A stretch of DNA of 64,000 nucleotides. It comes from Oscheius tipulae (lineage: Eukaryota; Nematoda; Chromadorea; Rhabditida; Rhabditidae). The notes beneath the pieces are model-generated. The model saw nothing but the letters and a program-made list of their open reading frames with translations, did no database searches and was not told where the DNA came from. Positions 44,001-54,964 of the stretch are shown here, in pieces; within the stretch, counting starts at the first letter, position 1, and the number at the start of each line of letters is the position of its first letter. The position numbers and the translations under genes were made by a program. The stretch is taken from contig JASJZH010000003.1 in the NCBI GenBank assembly GCA_037178975.1, positions 6,572,001 to 6,636,000 of the forward strand, given 5' to 3'.

Positions 44001-44437
44001 GGGGAGGAACCAGCTCCTCGACCCCGTGCTCAAGCACCCGGTTTTCCTGTAATCCCTTCTGACGCAGCCTATGGAGCAGCAGCTGACCCATTCAAGAAGT
44101 TCGAAGGCTTGACAGACAGTCGTGGTATCCTGCATCGTCCCCGGAGTAGTTCTCCCTTCACCAAACCTGGACTCTGGGCAGCGAATCCAGACGACCCGCA
44201 TAACAGAGATCACGCGAACAAGTACTACTACGGTCCATCCTCAGTGGGAGTCGATTGGCTGAATGGACAGGTTTGAATACTTTGATCTGTCATTCTCTGA
44301 AACTCGTTCTCTTTCAGTTGCAATGGGGAGCACATTGGGCTGTACCCGCGGCTCAAGTTGGAGGTACGAACGGCTTCAGCGCTGTCCACTTCCCGACCAT
44401 CGGAAACTTCTTGAACATACCTGACGATTATGATTAG
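41022..44437 (+). CDS. Secreted Cys-rich protein, family member 2
   Basis: Second paralog. Exon 1 at 41022 codes the signal peptide MPPYWRRLIASVILLTCLF; a 460-nt intron follows. Exon 2 has STLVRVACQRDPSLSFC, which matches YEACKRDPTLAFC in the third paralog. Later: acidic/Thr-rich linker, one Cys repeat (AEYCDNYEQHFSFYCVG ... KFCKSYKKAC), then KKRFPCKPDCDSRLFPHC, AECKCDYAYPSVQRFCNPP, FLNTCRLWYHGCPKY and HYASQFIYSKAEKGK. A very basic stretch (RRHRRDRDRRRRRRR at about 43590-43650) is followed by Pro-rich and Gly/Ser-rich linkers. The C-terminal domain contains NPDDPHNRDHANKYYYGP, VDWLNGQLQWGAHWAVPAA, VHFPTIGNFLNIPDDYD and ends at the stop 44435-44437. Not a family I recognise. It starts 145 nt before paralog 3 ends its intergenic gap, i.e. 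the next gene begins 145 nt downstream. Confidence 0.75.
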
Positions 44438-44582
44438 TAGCCCCTCCCACTCACATGTCTGTACATATCTATCTCTTCGCAATAAACATTCAAACTCGTC
44501 ACCCCACAACAACAAAACAGTTCCATTTATCAGTCGCTCTCCGCTCGTACGCCAGCCAGTCTCAGCCCAGACGAAATCGGTC

Positions 44583-47500
44583 ATGATCGCGGACACTCGA
44601 CTCCTTCTTCCCGTTCTCGTTCTGCTTCCTCTTTCTCTCGGTAAGCTGGCTCAGACTAGAGATCAATGATTATGCTAATTGTTCTGGGAGCTTCGCAGAG
44701 GATTTTGTCCCGATCTCCAAGCTTATTTAAGATACATCAATTGAGAGCCTCGTTTTGACAGACTTGAAATACAGTTGGCTTCTCGAAACCCGACTACAAC
44801 CCCCTATACCTCTTAATTTTCAGGCATCCGAAGAGACATGGTCTACGAGGCATGTAAACGAGATCCAACCCTTGCCTTCTGTGACTCTCACATTCTCGGA
44901 AAACCGCCCAAGTCGAAAGAAGTCATTTCCTCAACGATTTCTCCTTTTCTAGACCCATTCAAGGAGATGAAACAGTGGTTGGAAGGCTTTAAAGACGTGA
45001 GGGATAGCCCCGAGATTGGAGAGACAAACAATTTTTAGAACACAGACGACGATGAGGGAGAGATCGAAAAGTCTCGACATCTCCACGCGGACAAGCAGCT
45101 TTATTGTCACAAGTACCAGGCCAACTACCAACATTACTGTTCGACCATGAAGGACAAGGAACTCGAGGGAGTTCTGAATCAGTTCTGTGATGCTTACAAG
45201 GCCTCGTGCGCTGGTATCATTCCTGGAATCGAAGGGATTTCTTCCGCCGGGTAAGCAATTTGACATGTGTGTTGGATACTAATGGAGTTCAGAAAAGTCG
45301 TCTGGCCGCGCTCCCATGTACAGAAAACCGAAGCTGAGACTTCTACTTCACACAATGGTAAGTGTGGACTTTCAAGCTTCATGATATTCAGCAAAGTTGT
45401 AGCTCTTTATCTGATCCATAAGTTTGTAGAACATCGCAAGGTCGAGATTCCTTGGACTTTCGACGCGCGCATATGTTTTCGCGAATCGCGTGAACATGAA
45501 TTCGAAACGAGTCAGTAGAAGGAAGAACCAGTTTACTCCAATGTTTTAAACTATCTATAACCGTCGTTTTTCAGATAAGACGGAAGAGTACTGTCGTCGC
45601 TTCCAGTCCCAGTACGGGAATCTCTGCTCCCTGGCTTCCAAACAGACCACAGAGTTCTGTCAGTCGTTCAAGGACAACTGCTTGGCAGAGTAAGCTGAAT
45701 GACCTGACGGTTATTGACAGAGAGTTCAGATCAGTCAAGGAAAAGACTCCTACGACTACAAGTACTCCAGACGAAGGATTCCTTGAAGAGTCCTTCCCCG
45801 AAGACATTCCGACCACGGAGGGAGCCGGATCTCAACTGGTTAGTCAGCCTGACTATCTCTGTACTTTCTGTTCAATGTTATTGTCACTGTCCCAAGACGT
45901 TTAGTTCACTCTCACAGTTCAGTTTCAGAGCGGTCGAGTATCCGACTACTGTGAAAAGTACACCGAGAACTACAACTACTACTGTGTGGGAGACACCTCC
46001 GGTACCAATGACAAATTCTGCAACTCTTACCGGAAGAACTGTCCGGACAAAGTCCACTCGTAGGTCCACTCTCTACCTCCCCTTTTCTCGTTCTGCATCT
46101 CTCGTCCACGATCTCAGCATGCTCCCCCAGATACTCGTTCTCTGACCTCGTCCCTGTTAGTATTTATTGTATAGTTGCATGATTGTAATAAATCAGTGTC
46201 CTTACGGCATGTTCCTACTCGTCCTATTACTTCCTTTCTCAATTATTTCTTTCAGCTTCAAAGAATCCGGAACCTTCCTGGGAGAAAGGGTAATGGTTTT
46301 GAGTGCTTCTCCGATAGCAGCTTGACTCATAGAGAATGACTTCAGAGCCACAAAAACAGTCTAAGATGTTTGTATGTGGTTTTTGACCTATGGGTTTCCT
46401 TACATATTGGTCTTCTCTTCCAGCAAGATCAGGATCAGTGATCAGGTCAACTGAACCAAAAAGTCAATGTTTCTCCGCTTGACCCGCAGTCTTGACCAAA
46501 TAACACCCACTGTTCTTTGACAGATCTAGTTCTTTAGATGGGATAGGTGAGGTAGTTGGAGTCGAAGCTATCAAGAAACGTTGTTTCTCCACACATTGAC
46601 TATGACTCCTCCTACTGACGGTTAGAAGCAAAAACTGTCACTATCAGATAGCCAGAGCTAGAAGATCTCTCAATGTCCAGTTCTTCCTGTCCATAACTTT
46701 TCTAGGTCTTGTCCAGAATAAGCCAAGCTAGTGACTACTGGTCAATTGTTCTATGGTAAGGAGCAGAGTAAGTTACAAACTCTTGGAATTAAGCTCGAAT
46801 GCTAGTGATCTCTGACAGTTGGTGACTCGACTCATCCGCTTGTATTCGACCCATAGACTGTTTCAGAACGAAGGAAAAGATACTGGAGGACTCTATTCGT
46901 TCAAAGGAACCAAGAAGGAATACTGTGAACAGTTCTCTGTTAACTATCACTACTACTGTAAAGGAGCCAGTGTCAATCCGGAAGTGACTACCAAGTTCTG
47001 TCCCAGTTATCGACAGACATGTCTACAGGAGACAGTCACGTATGTACTCTAAGCTGTCCAGACGATCTTTCCAGAAAGACTACCCCGAAACCGCGTGATC
47101 CCTTTCTAGAGGAGTTTCCCGATGTGGACCAGCCGTCGTCTGGGGTATGTTCGGACGGGGGATCAAAGATGATTGAGAAGAAAGCATTACACAATTTCTC
47201 TCTTTGGGGGAAAATATTTTGATCGAGTGTAATCTTCTGTGACCGGGACGGCGGTTCAGAGATCGCGTATCATTTCAGGGAACCGAGAGAAGAACCAAGA
47301 AGAAGAGGAAGTTGATCAGGAAGAAGAGAGCGTGTACCGAGGACTGTGACCAGGAAATCTTCCCGCATTGTACCAAGGCATGCAAGTGTGACTATGCCTA
47401 TCCTGCTGTCCAGAGATTCTGCAATCCACCACCGTTGCCCCTCTTTCTCAACACTTGCAGGTAGCGTGTGATACAGAGATGCACATGAGAAAACAGAAAA

Positions 47501-48924
47501 AGAGTGGAAAGGATGGACAGATAGGGAGACAGGGGGACGTACGATCGCGACTGTGGACTACGAACCCAGGTACAATAGGGTACCATTGTCATCTTTCTAC
47601 CTAAGGTCCAAGTACGAACAGTATAGCTTTTAGAAATGCTAGACTACCCAGTAATAGTAACAGGGTCAGAACAGTTGTGGGTCAGAGTGTACTACTGGCG
47701 CCGAAGCTCTCTGAGTCGCCAGACTCTTGGAGCTGACAAAGTCGAAGGCGCTTTTTGCTGTCTCAAGTCCAGAGTTGCATGGTCAAGAAGGACTACCAGA
47801 GACACTCTCAGGGATCATAACAAAGAGAACTATCTAGTATCAATATGTCTGTGTGACAAGAGAAAGAGCTGCTCCCTAACATTTATTGGCTGTCTAGGGG
47901 TTGTACTCGATGGGTAGATTTGCGGACAGATTGGAGAAGTGAACCGTGGACAGTCGAAGGACAGGAGGAAGGCAGGGACAGATGGATTGGAATGGTAGAA
48001 CAGTGGGAGAGAGAGACAATGGACAGTGTGCAGTTTACTGCACGTTATATTCCCCTTCAGACTCTGGTACAACGGCTGTCCCAAGTACGAGAGATACCAT
48101 TACGCCTCCCAGTTTGTCTACTCCAAGGCCGAAAAGGGAAAGAAGATTGGTATAGTTCTTCTCTAGCGAATACCAAGAGTTTTCCTTTAGAAGGTCCAGT
48201 CGGAACCCGACCCTTCAACGTCATCTCCCCTACAGGCGAAAGTATCCCGGTCAGTGTCAGGCACCCAGGAGTCGGGAATCAGAGAAAGAGAGACGATCCT
48301 TGGGGCTTGGCCAATGCTACGGAATCGGTAAAACTGTATGACCTGCCAGGAGTCAAGGCTCTCCCTCCTGGACTGAAAGAGAGCATACCGAAGTAAGAGC
48401 ACAGGTCTTCCGAAAGAATGGCTTTCAGTGTGGGACTGTCAAACTCAAAGAAAGGAAAAGAAAAACGTAAGAAGGACGACGTGGGCAAGGACAATGATGC
48501 CAAGCTGTAAGTTCTGTCCAGTCTCTAAGTGAGTCTCTCTCAGAGACGATGTCCCAGTGGTCCCATCCGACAGTGTCTTCAAGACCGCTGTCGAGCAGTA
48601 CGGAGCTTACACTGATCAGGCAGGAATCTTGCATCGTCCCAGGAGCAGATCACCCTTCACGAAGCCGGGTAAGCCTTACAACTTTCAGCAGTACGGTCAC
48701 TAGGTCTCTGGGAGCCGAACCCCGACGATCCGCACAACAGAGACCACGCCAACAAGTGGTACTATGCTCCAAAATCCGTGACTGCTGACTGGCTTAGTGG
48801 ACAGCTGGCCTGGGGAGCTCATTGGGCTGTACCGGCAGCCGGAGTGGGAGGGACTGACGGCTACAGCACCGTTTACTTCCCGACTATCGGAACCTTCTTG
48901 AACATTCCTGACGATTATGATTAG
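44583..48924 (+). CDS. Secreted Cys-rich protein, family member 3 (expanded repeats)
   Basis: Third and longest paralog. Signal peptide MIADTRLLLPVLVLLPLSLG (44583-44642). Exon 2: DMVYEACKRDPTLAFCDSH. Four Cys repeats: QLYCHKYQANYQHYC ... QFCDAYKASC (about 45100-45215); EEYCRRFQSQYGNLC ... EFCQSFKDNC (45585-45690); SDYCEKYTENYNYYC ... KFCNSYRKNC (45930-46060); KEYCEQFSVNYHYYC ... KFCPSYRQTC (46910-47035). Then a basic exon ending LIRKKRACTEDC, with FPHCTKACKCDYAYPAVQRFC, NTCRLWYNGCPKY, HYASQFVYSKAEKGK. The C-terminal domain has NPDDPHNRDHANKWYYAP, DWLSGQLAWGAHWAVPAA and FPTIGTFLNIPDDYD, stop at 48922-48924. An intron at about 47462-48058 holds an MSP fragment. Compared with paralog 2 the repeat is multiplied fourfold. 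Likely extracellular, role unknown. Confidence 0.75.
47755..47922 (-). pseudogene. MSP 3' fragment (terminal codons plus 3' flank)
   Basis: The reverse complement reads the last codons of MSP (about PIEYNP), the stop, the AATAAA and about 140 bp of downstream flank shared with the MSP gene at 12218-12380 and with 36034-36180. The homology stops within the last codons, so almost no coding sequence remains. It lies in an intron of the third Cys-rich gene. Confidence 0.85.
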
Positions 48925-49298
48925 CATTAGAGAGATCTTTGTAGTTGTAGAGGAATGAATAGATTCTGTTTTGTTTCTGTAGTCTGGTCACTGAAGGCAG
49001 AATCAACTTCTGGCGGCTCGGGCGTTTGCTATTCGAACAAGACGTCGAAGATCCAGTCCATCACCGATCGTCATCTTCTCATCCATTTTTCCGCACAAAA
49101 TATGCTCGGTTTTTCTCATATTTTAAGGTGGGTGTACGATGATACGTGGATCTTTAGACGAGAATATACAAATTTAAAAAATGTTTCAAGCGCCAGAGTG
49201 CTTGAAACTCGGGAAAAAAACTTTGTCAAATAGAATATCTTCTTGTTAGGCAGTCCATATTTCGAAGAGAACAGAGAGATCTGCTTCCATCCGGAAAG
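48925..49298. other. Intergenic
   Basis: No gene or repeat recognised. Short frame 48955-49233 is unsupported. Confidence 0.4.
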
Positions 49299-49640
49299 TC
49301 ACCGGTTTTGATACGCCGTCGAAGGACTGTATCTGAGCTTGACGGAGAAGTCAGTCTCAATCTTCAAATTAGCGAGTTTCTAAAAAAAAAACCTGCTATG
49401 GGATCGGATCACCCAATCAAAAATTGGGACTATTTCGCAGAAAGTGGAAGACGGCAACTCACATCGAATAACGAGTAGAAGTCGTCCATTAGGAGTAGTT
49501 TCACGGATCGCGCCGTTGTTTGTAGTTCAATTCTATCGTCCCAAAAGAGTAGTCTGTGAGAATTTTTGCTGAGGCAGCTACGAGATCATTCTTCCAGCCT
49601 TCCTTGGAAGTGTAGTAAGATATTCGTCCAATTGGTATTC
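49299..49640 (-). CDS. Possible two-exon gene or fragment
   Basis: Two open stretches join across a GT-AG intron (about 49460-49382): FWDDRIELQTTARSVKLLL and MDDFYSLFDKLANLKIETDF, ending PSTAYQNR and a TGA at 49299-49301. The upstream part (SYYTSKEGWKNDL near 49600) looks coding but is in a frame I could not join. The Trp-Asp followed by alternating hydrophobic residues is mildly reminiscent of a COMM domain, without enough evidence. It borders the transposon block and may be a truncated gene. Confidence 0.3.
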
Positions 49641-49694
49641 CGCTTTGAAAATTCTATCGACTGGCTGTGCTGGAAACTGTATATACCCGTGCTC

Positions 49695-49751
49695 CAAGTG
49701 TTATATATGTTGCAGTTGGAATTGAACGTCCGTTGGTATTGAACCTAACTA
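49695..49751. repeat. Outer flank of the transposon block, left
   Basis: Holds ATATGTTGCAGTTGGAATTG plus a second copy of a 13-bp word (GTTGGTATTGAAC). The reverse complement of 54391-54445 has the same pair of words. So the pogo-like element sits between inverted flanks of another, older element. Confidence 0.6.
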
Positions 49752-49789
49752 CAGTCAACTCTCGATATAGTAGACATGCGTTTTGCACA

Positions 49790-50131
49790 AAAAAAGTCTA
49801 CTATTTGGTGAGGTCTACTGAAATAACAACAAAATGTTGGGAAAAACCTGTAGAAAGGATCAGACTGGATTATTGTTTGTTCGCATTGCCTTGAACCATA
49901 AAAATGTAGCTTCCTCGATTTCCTGGCCTCATCGTCCGTGTTGATATGTTGTCTTCTGGGGTCCACTTCCTTTGCAATTTTGTCCAAGATGTCGGTTCGT
50001 TTCGTCAGAATTCGGTAGACTCCAGCTCACGATATCCCAAAACTTTTCTCTAGATCATCAACTGTGCTTCCATTGTCTTTGGCTTTGATTAGTTTTTTCT
50101 TCTGCTCGTACGTTAGATCGGTGGCATCCAC
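49790..50131 (-). pseudogene. pogo/Tigger transposase N-terminal fragment
   Basis: The minus strand reads DLTYEQKKKLIKAKDNGST, VDDLEKSFGIS, a TGA stop, then AGVYRILTKRTDILDKIA. This is the CENP-B/psq helix-turn-helix DNA-binding domain at the start of pogo-family transposases. After about 30 more residues the frame meets the terminal repeat, so the catalytic DDE domain is missing. Confidence 0.8.
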
Positions 50132-50302
50132 CTGGAAATATTAATATGCCCATATGTACGCTTATAAAAAAAAGGGCAAGAAAATTCTGATAGAAAGAAA
50201 CAAGAAAAAAATAGAAATAGTTCGGCAGGCGGCCTCGTTCAAACGTGTTTTCGCGCGCACTTTTCAATTCGGCGGGATTTTTTATTTTTCTTCTCTTAAC
50301 CC

Positions 50303-50343
50303 AGCTCTTTGTTATTTTCGTCGCTTTCTTCCTCATTTCTGCT
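50303..50343 (+). repeat. Merlin-like element, left inverted repeat
   Basis: 41 bp identical to the reverse complement of 51884-51924 (AGCTCTTTGTTATTTTCGTC at the outer side). The true end may be farther out, since outer flanks show patchy similarity. Confidence 0.8.
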
Positions 50344-50575
50344 GGTTTTTTGTGAAGTTCAAATAAATAGGAGTAACTGAGTAAATAGATAAGAAAATAC
50401 CTTATTGAAAGCAAAAATCGTAAAAAAGAGATGTTCAACGGCCGATTGGAGTCCAAAGACTGTCAGATTCGTTGTGAAGACGGGTCCCATCACGATTAAT
50501 ATTATACAGTACTTATCAAATTAGAGAAAGAGACTCTACCTGGACAAAATTATTGACAGCATCAATTCGTCAAAA

Positions 50576-51731
50576 ATGGTTCCCCGCTCCGACCCTCATC
50601 TTACGCTGCTCTACGAGTACATGAGGACTCCGGAGCTCGAAACTGCATATCTTCGCCGATGGAATCTGCTGCCAGCCATTGGACAATCGATGGGAGTCAA
50701 CGGGAATGGGACCATCTACCTGGCCCTTTGCGCCGCCAAGCCGTTCAACTTGAGAAAGCCGAACTGCATGGAGGTTTTGACCTCACTTCCGGTGCACGGT
50801 TTGCCGCAATCAAAAGACATATGTATAATCATAAGCAATCATATAGCTCACCATTGACCATCTGCCTACTATCCGACTGTTCAGCCGAGCGGACACCCCA
50901 TCTTCAACGTGAGAGATATTACTGGGCGTCCCAACAGAAAAGTATTGTTTTGACTTCTTCATTATTACCTTCTTCGTTTAAACAGATTAATCCGAAAGAC
51001 GTCGTCTACGTCATCTTCATGTTGGCCAAGGAGCTTAGTCTCTCTCGTTCGGAAGAACTTGTTGGTCGTCAGCTGAGCAAGGAGTCGAGAGTCGAGTGGT
51101 CTCTGCATGTCCGAGAGCTAATGAGGGAAGCCATGTCCCAAAAGTTGGAGGAGTTGACGATATCATCGAAGTAGACGAGAAGTATATGAAGGGAAGAAGA
51201 AAAGCTAACAGAGGACGCTTGATGCAAGGAAATCGGCTTGGTCATCAGGGTCACCGAAACAATAATTATCTGAGAAGATCCCAGGGTGAGTATATGGTTA
51301 TATCAAAACTCATTCATCTAAGGTCCGTGGCTCTTTGGCCTCATCTCCCGCCGCACGAAGGAGTCTTCTGGGTTCCTGACCGTACCGCTGCCACGTTGAT
51401 GCCGATTCTGCAGAGACTCGCTCCGGGATCCATCATTATACAGTGATGAATGGCGTGGTTGTCGACAAATCCCTAGCCATGGATTCCACCACGAGGCCGT
51501 CAATCAGCCCTGAACTTCGTCAATCCCGTCATCGGATGCCACACCCAGATGATTGAACGCCAGTGGCGTATCCTCAAGCAAACTCTCCTCAAGTTGAGTC
51601 CTGGTGTTCGCGCCAGAACTTTGCCGTCGAAATTTGCTCTTCACTGGTGGTTGTCCAACAACGGTCGTCAAGTCTGCGAGGATCCGTACCTCCGCCTTCT
51701 GGAGCTTGTCTCCAAATATCATGTTCCTTGA
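50576..51731 (+). pseudogene. ISXO2-like (Merlin) transposase, several frameshifts
   Basis: The frame starts MVPRSDPHLTLLYEYMRT. Later blocks fit the ISXO2-like catalytic domain: IIEVDEKYMKGRRKANRG (first Asp), PWLFGLISRRTK, WVPDRTAATLMPILQRLAPG, SDEWRGC (second Asp), MIERQWRILKQTLLKLSPG (Glu). The blocks are in different frames, with shifts near 51365 and 51430, and the reading is broken again near 51510. The end reads LELVSKYHVP. The catalytic residues are preserved but the gene cannot make a full protein as it stands. Confidence 0.75.
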
Positions 51732-51883
51732 TTTTCGACTTTGTTATCATGAATTTGTTGCAGTTTCTCCTGTAATATCTTCGTTCAATTTACTTTGTTC
51801 ATTTGTTCAACTTACTTGTTGCTATCTTATATTCTATTAGACAAACTGTTAGGAAGGTATAAAAGGAAAAAAGTGGCAAAAAT

Positions 51884-51924
51884 AGCAGAAATGAGGAAGA
51901 AAGCGACGAAAATAACAAAGAGCT
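51884..51924 (-). repeat. Merlin-like element, right inverted repeat
   Basis: Perfect match of 41 bp to the left arm in inverse orientation. Confidence 0.8.
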
Positions 51925-52439
51925 CGGTGGCGGCGCTCAATTGATTTATATTTCAATAAGTTCTTCTTTTCAATCATTTTTCTTCGTCTTCTATATCGTT
52001 TTTCTCCTTTTTTGTTTGTTTTCACCGGAATATGCTGTATTGAGATGATCATATATGTTGTCGAACCGTGCTACGTTTTTTCACCGCTAAATATCAGTCA
52101 TACAATAGACTTGTTCTTTTCTTGTTTCTTTAACTATTATAACAATTTTTCCTTTTCTGATGAGCTCACCTCCCCGTTGTCCCATCTTTCGCCGTCTGCT
52201 GTGGAGTTCAGGGCCATTGCCACCGCCTCCTCCTTCGCCGCCACCACTTCCCCCAGATGATTCAAAGGTTTTTTGTTTTTATTTTGTTAGGGTCCCCACA
52301 ATTGTTTGGTTTTGTAACCATCTTGAAACTTTGGTTGTTTCGAGTAGGATCAGCATTTTTATTGTAAAAAGAGTGTATACGATAAAATAAAATAAAGATC
52401 CTAAAACCAGTGTTCATAGCCAATTTCAGCAAAAACTAG

Positions 52440-54012
52440 AGTCTTTCCGTACCCAGATAAAACTCGTGGAAAGATCTCCGACGTCTTCAATCTCAGCTGA
52501 TATCACTCCCTTGTTGTCTGAAGTCTGTCCCGAGCTCAACGATCCTTTTGTCCTCACAGCTAAGGCAATCAGATCTCACAGAGAAAGGTCAAGGAAATTA
52601 TCGAGGATCGAAATGCTGCTGACGGAACCGAAACGACTGTTACTTCTCCTCGTTCGAAGGCTCTCCCTTCTTGTAAGCCTTGTGTCGTTCCCAAATCCTC
52701 GAAGCAGAAGACTGAAGAGTTCTCACAAAGGTTTTCCAAAGAGTTGTGTGAAAACATTTCGATGCACATTCATCGAATGTACACCGATCGCACAAAGCTC
52801 AGCGTGAGCCTTTTACACTCGAAATTTTCTGAAGTCTTTGAGGATGACGGGCTCAAGATGGGCAGGACCAATATCTACAAACTGCTCCGTTAATTAGGTT
52901 TTACCTATCGTGTCGTCCGCGACAGGAACATTTTGTACGAGAAATCAAGCCTGGTCAAGCTCAAACACCGCTACTTGAAACGGATCAAAGACCCTAGAGC
53001 AGGGAATAGTTTCATAGTTTACATTGACGAAACGTGGAAATTTGAAGGGATGAGATCCGTAAGAGACTGGGTAGACCCTAAGGCTATAGGTACGATTCTG
53101 AACAGTTTTCCTTTCAAAGTTTTATAAAGTATCCAAAAAAGTTCATCGACAGAAGGCTGAAAATTGGAACCGATCCGTCCGCTTCCAGAGGAAAAAGAGG
53201 AATCGTTGTAGGTTGTATTGCAAAGACAGGACTGATGTTGGATACCTTTGAGGAGAGACTTATTATCTAACCATCGCTCACTTAGATTTGGACCAACAGT
53301 GGAAGAGAGACAGATCAAGACTACCATAGGACGATGGACAGTGACCTATCCCACCAGTATTTGAGCAAAATTTTGCCAAAGATAAAAGAGGCAGCTGGAG
53401 ACCGTCAGGCAATATTAGTCATTGACAATGCCGCCTATCACAACAAGCAAGCAGAAAATGGTAGACACATTCTTATTACGCTTACCCAATAAGATTTACA
53501 GCTGCCGACAATTCGCGATACCAAGGTGGTAATTTCTAAGTTTCTCTTGAAACATGATGTCGAATCCGAGCTCGGAGCAACAAAAGCCGACTTGTTTTAT
53601 GACCTTGAATGCTTCTATGAATCTTGTGGTGGTTGAGACCAGATGAAAGTCTTCTTCACGTCCAATCTGGCTCGAGAGCATGGTGTAACATTGCTGCGTC
53701 TCCCCCCGTATCATTGTACTCTAAATCCAATTGAGCACGTGTGGGGATTCGCAAAGCAATCTCTCTGTAAAAGCACAAAAGGTACCGAAAAGATAGAAGA
53801 GATGCGCCGTGCTTCATCCAGATCGTCTCTTCTATTCCTCTCCCGATCCAGAAGAAGTTCTACAACAACGCTTCTCATGTCGAAGAAGAGTTCATCCGTC
53901 GCGAAGGCCTCAATTTTGTTACTCCCCGATCAATATTCTTATTAGAGTTGATTCCCCCGAAGATATTGTTCCTTTTGTTTCTGAGGAGAGTGATTTGGAC
54001 GAAGATGAGTAA
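52440..54012 (+). pseudogene. IS630/Tc1-related DDE_3 transposase, degraded
   Basis: Motifs in order: ERSPTSSISADITP, KQKTEEFSQRFSKELCE, DDGLKMGRTNIYKLLR, an in-frame TAA (about 52892), LGFTYRVVRDRNILYE, SFIVYIDETWKFEG (first Asp), RDWVDPKAI, SRGKRGIVVGCIAKTG, ILVIDNAAYHNKQ (second Asp), and REHGVTLLRLPPYHCTLNPIE (Glu). Beyond the stop, frames shift around 52590, 53270 and 53630, so it is dead. The family is the eukaryotic IS630-like group with LPPYHCxLNPIE. Confidence 0.72.
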
Positions 54013-54390
54013 CAAAGTCGTTTTCTACGTTATTCCAATAAATATTACCTGTTGTTTAACTAAAAATACGGAAAGGATTAAATTATTTTATGAACGAAAT
54101 ACTTGAAGCTAATTTTTAGCCCTTTGAATCCGCGCCAAAAAAAGCCCGCGATTCCTGGCCGTTTGGTTGTTTTTTTTTTTTGTGAACCCACTATACTAAA
54201 TCGAGATGGGAAAAACAACTGAATTCTACTATTGGGACCAAATTTTTGTCTACATTATCAAAAATCGAGAGTCTACTATACCGAGAGTCATAATGTACTG
54301 AAAACAGTGTTTTTCGTTTTTCGCACTCATTTTGTCTACTATATGGTGAAGTCTACTATATCGGTTATCTACTATATCGAGAGTTGACTG

Positions 54391-54445
54391 TAAAATTGAA
54401 CGTTTAATTCCAACTAGTTAGGTTCAATTCCAACTGCAACATATG
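54391..54445. repeat. Outer flank of the transposon block, right
   Basis: Inverse counterpart of 49695-49751: ends CCAACTGCAACATATG, with two copies of the GTTC-AATTCCAAC word. Suggests an older palindromic element that was split by the pogo-like insertion. Confidence 0.6.
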
Positions 54446-54639
54446 CACATCTTTTAAAAAGGCTCCATTACTGGGGATTTTGATATTTTTGGCATTTTCC
54501 TCAACGAAGCAGTGAAGATCTTAGCATGTGCAACAGAGACGAGCGACGGAGATGGCTGATGTCTGAAAAAGAGGAAGGGTAATATAGTGTCCTTTACCAG
54601 CCGTCTCCGACGGTTTCGCCGTCCATTTGCCTTCAGTTT

Positions 54640-54875
54640 GCATTGGCGGCTGCGCCGCTTCCTAGTAATAAATGGCTTCCAGTGGTTTCATTGGGACCGT
54701 AGCAAAGTTCTAGAGCGAACCCAAAATTGACTTGCCACCAATGTAGGCAATAACTGTTCTGAACAATAAAACTTCTGGACAACATAATTGGCTCGCTTCT
54801 GTTTCGTGACCACGGACAAACAAACAAATAGTCCGCCACAGAAACCGCTTTAGAGTACAGATTTGTTCGAGTGGA
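54640..54875 (-). repeat. Dispersed repeat, part A (copy 2)
   Basis: Reverse complement matches 590-835. Here it is followed 90 bp later by part B. Confidence 0.7.
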
Positions 54876-54964
54876 AGGCAGTACAAAACTCTCGTTTGAA
54901 AGTGAAATTTGCCAGGTTTACGATACAAGTTTGGCTGATGCCCCGTTGGGGCTCGTAACAGGCA

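Larger units (their letters stand above)
50303..51924 (+). mobile_element. Merlin-like (IS1016-type) element, degraded
   Basis: About 1.6 kb bounded by 41-bp perfect inverted repeats and coding for an ISXO2-like DDE transposase in plus orientation. Target-site duplications of 8-9 bp could not be confirmed. Inserted within the pogo-like element. Confidence 0.7.
49752..54390. mobile_element. Composite of nested DNA transposons with pogo/Tigger-type ends
   Basis: The ends are CAGTCAACTCTCGATATAGT (49752) and its complement (to 54390), each next to TA. Such CAGTCAACTCTCGATA ends are typical of pogo/Tigger elements. Subterminal GTCTACTATAT-type words recur several times at both ends (49785-49830 and 54230-54375). 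Inside: a truncated CENP-B-type transposase start (minus), a Merlin-like element (plus), and an IS630-like transposase (plus), none intact. Order and orientation indicate successive insertion, although the outer ends might instead belong to the IS630-like unit. Confidence 0.75.
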
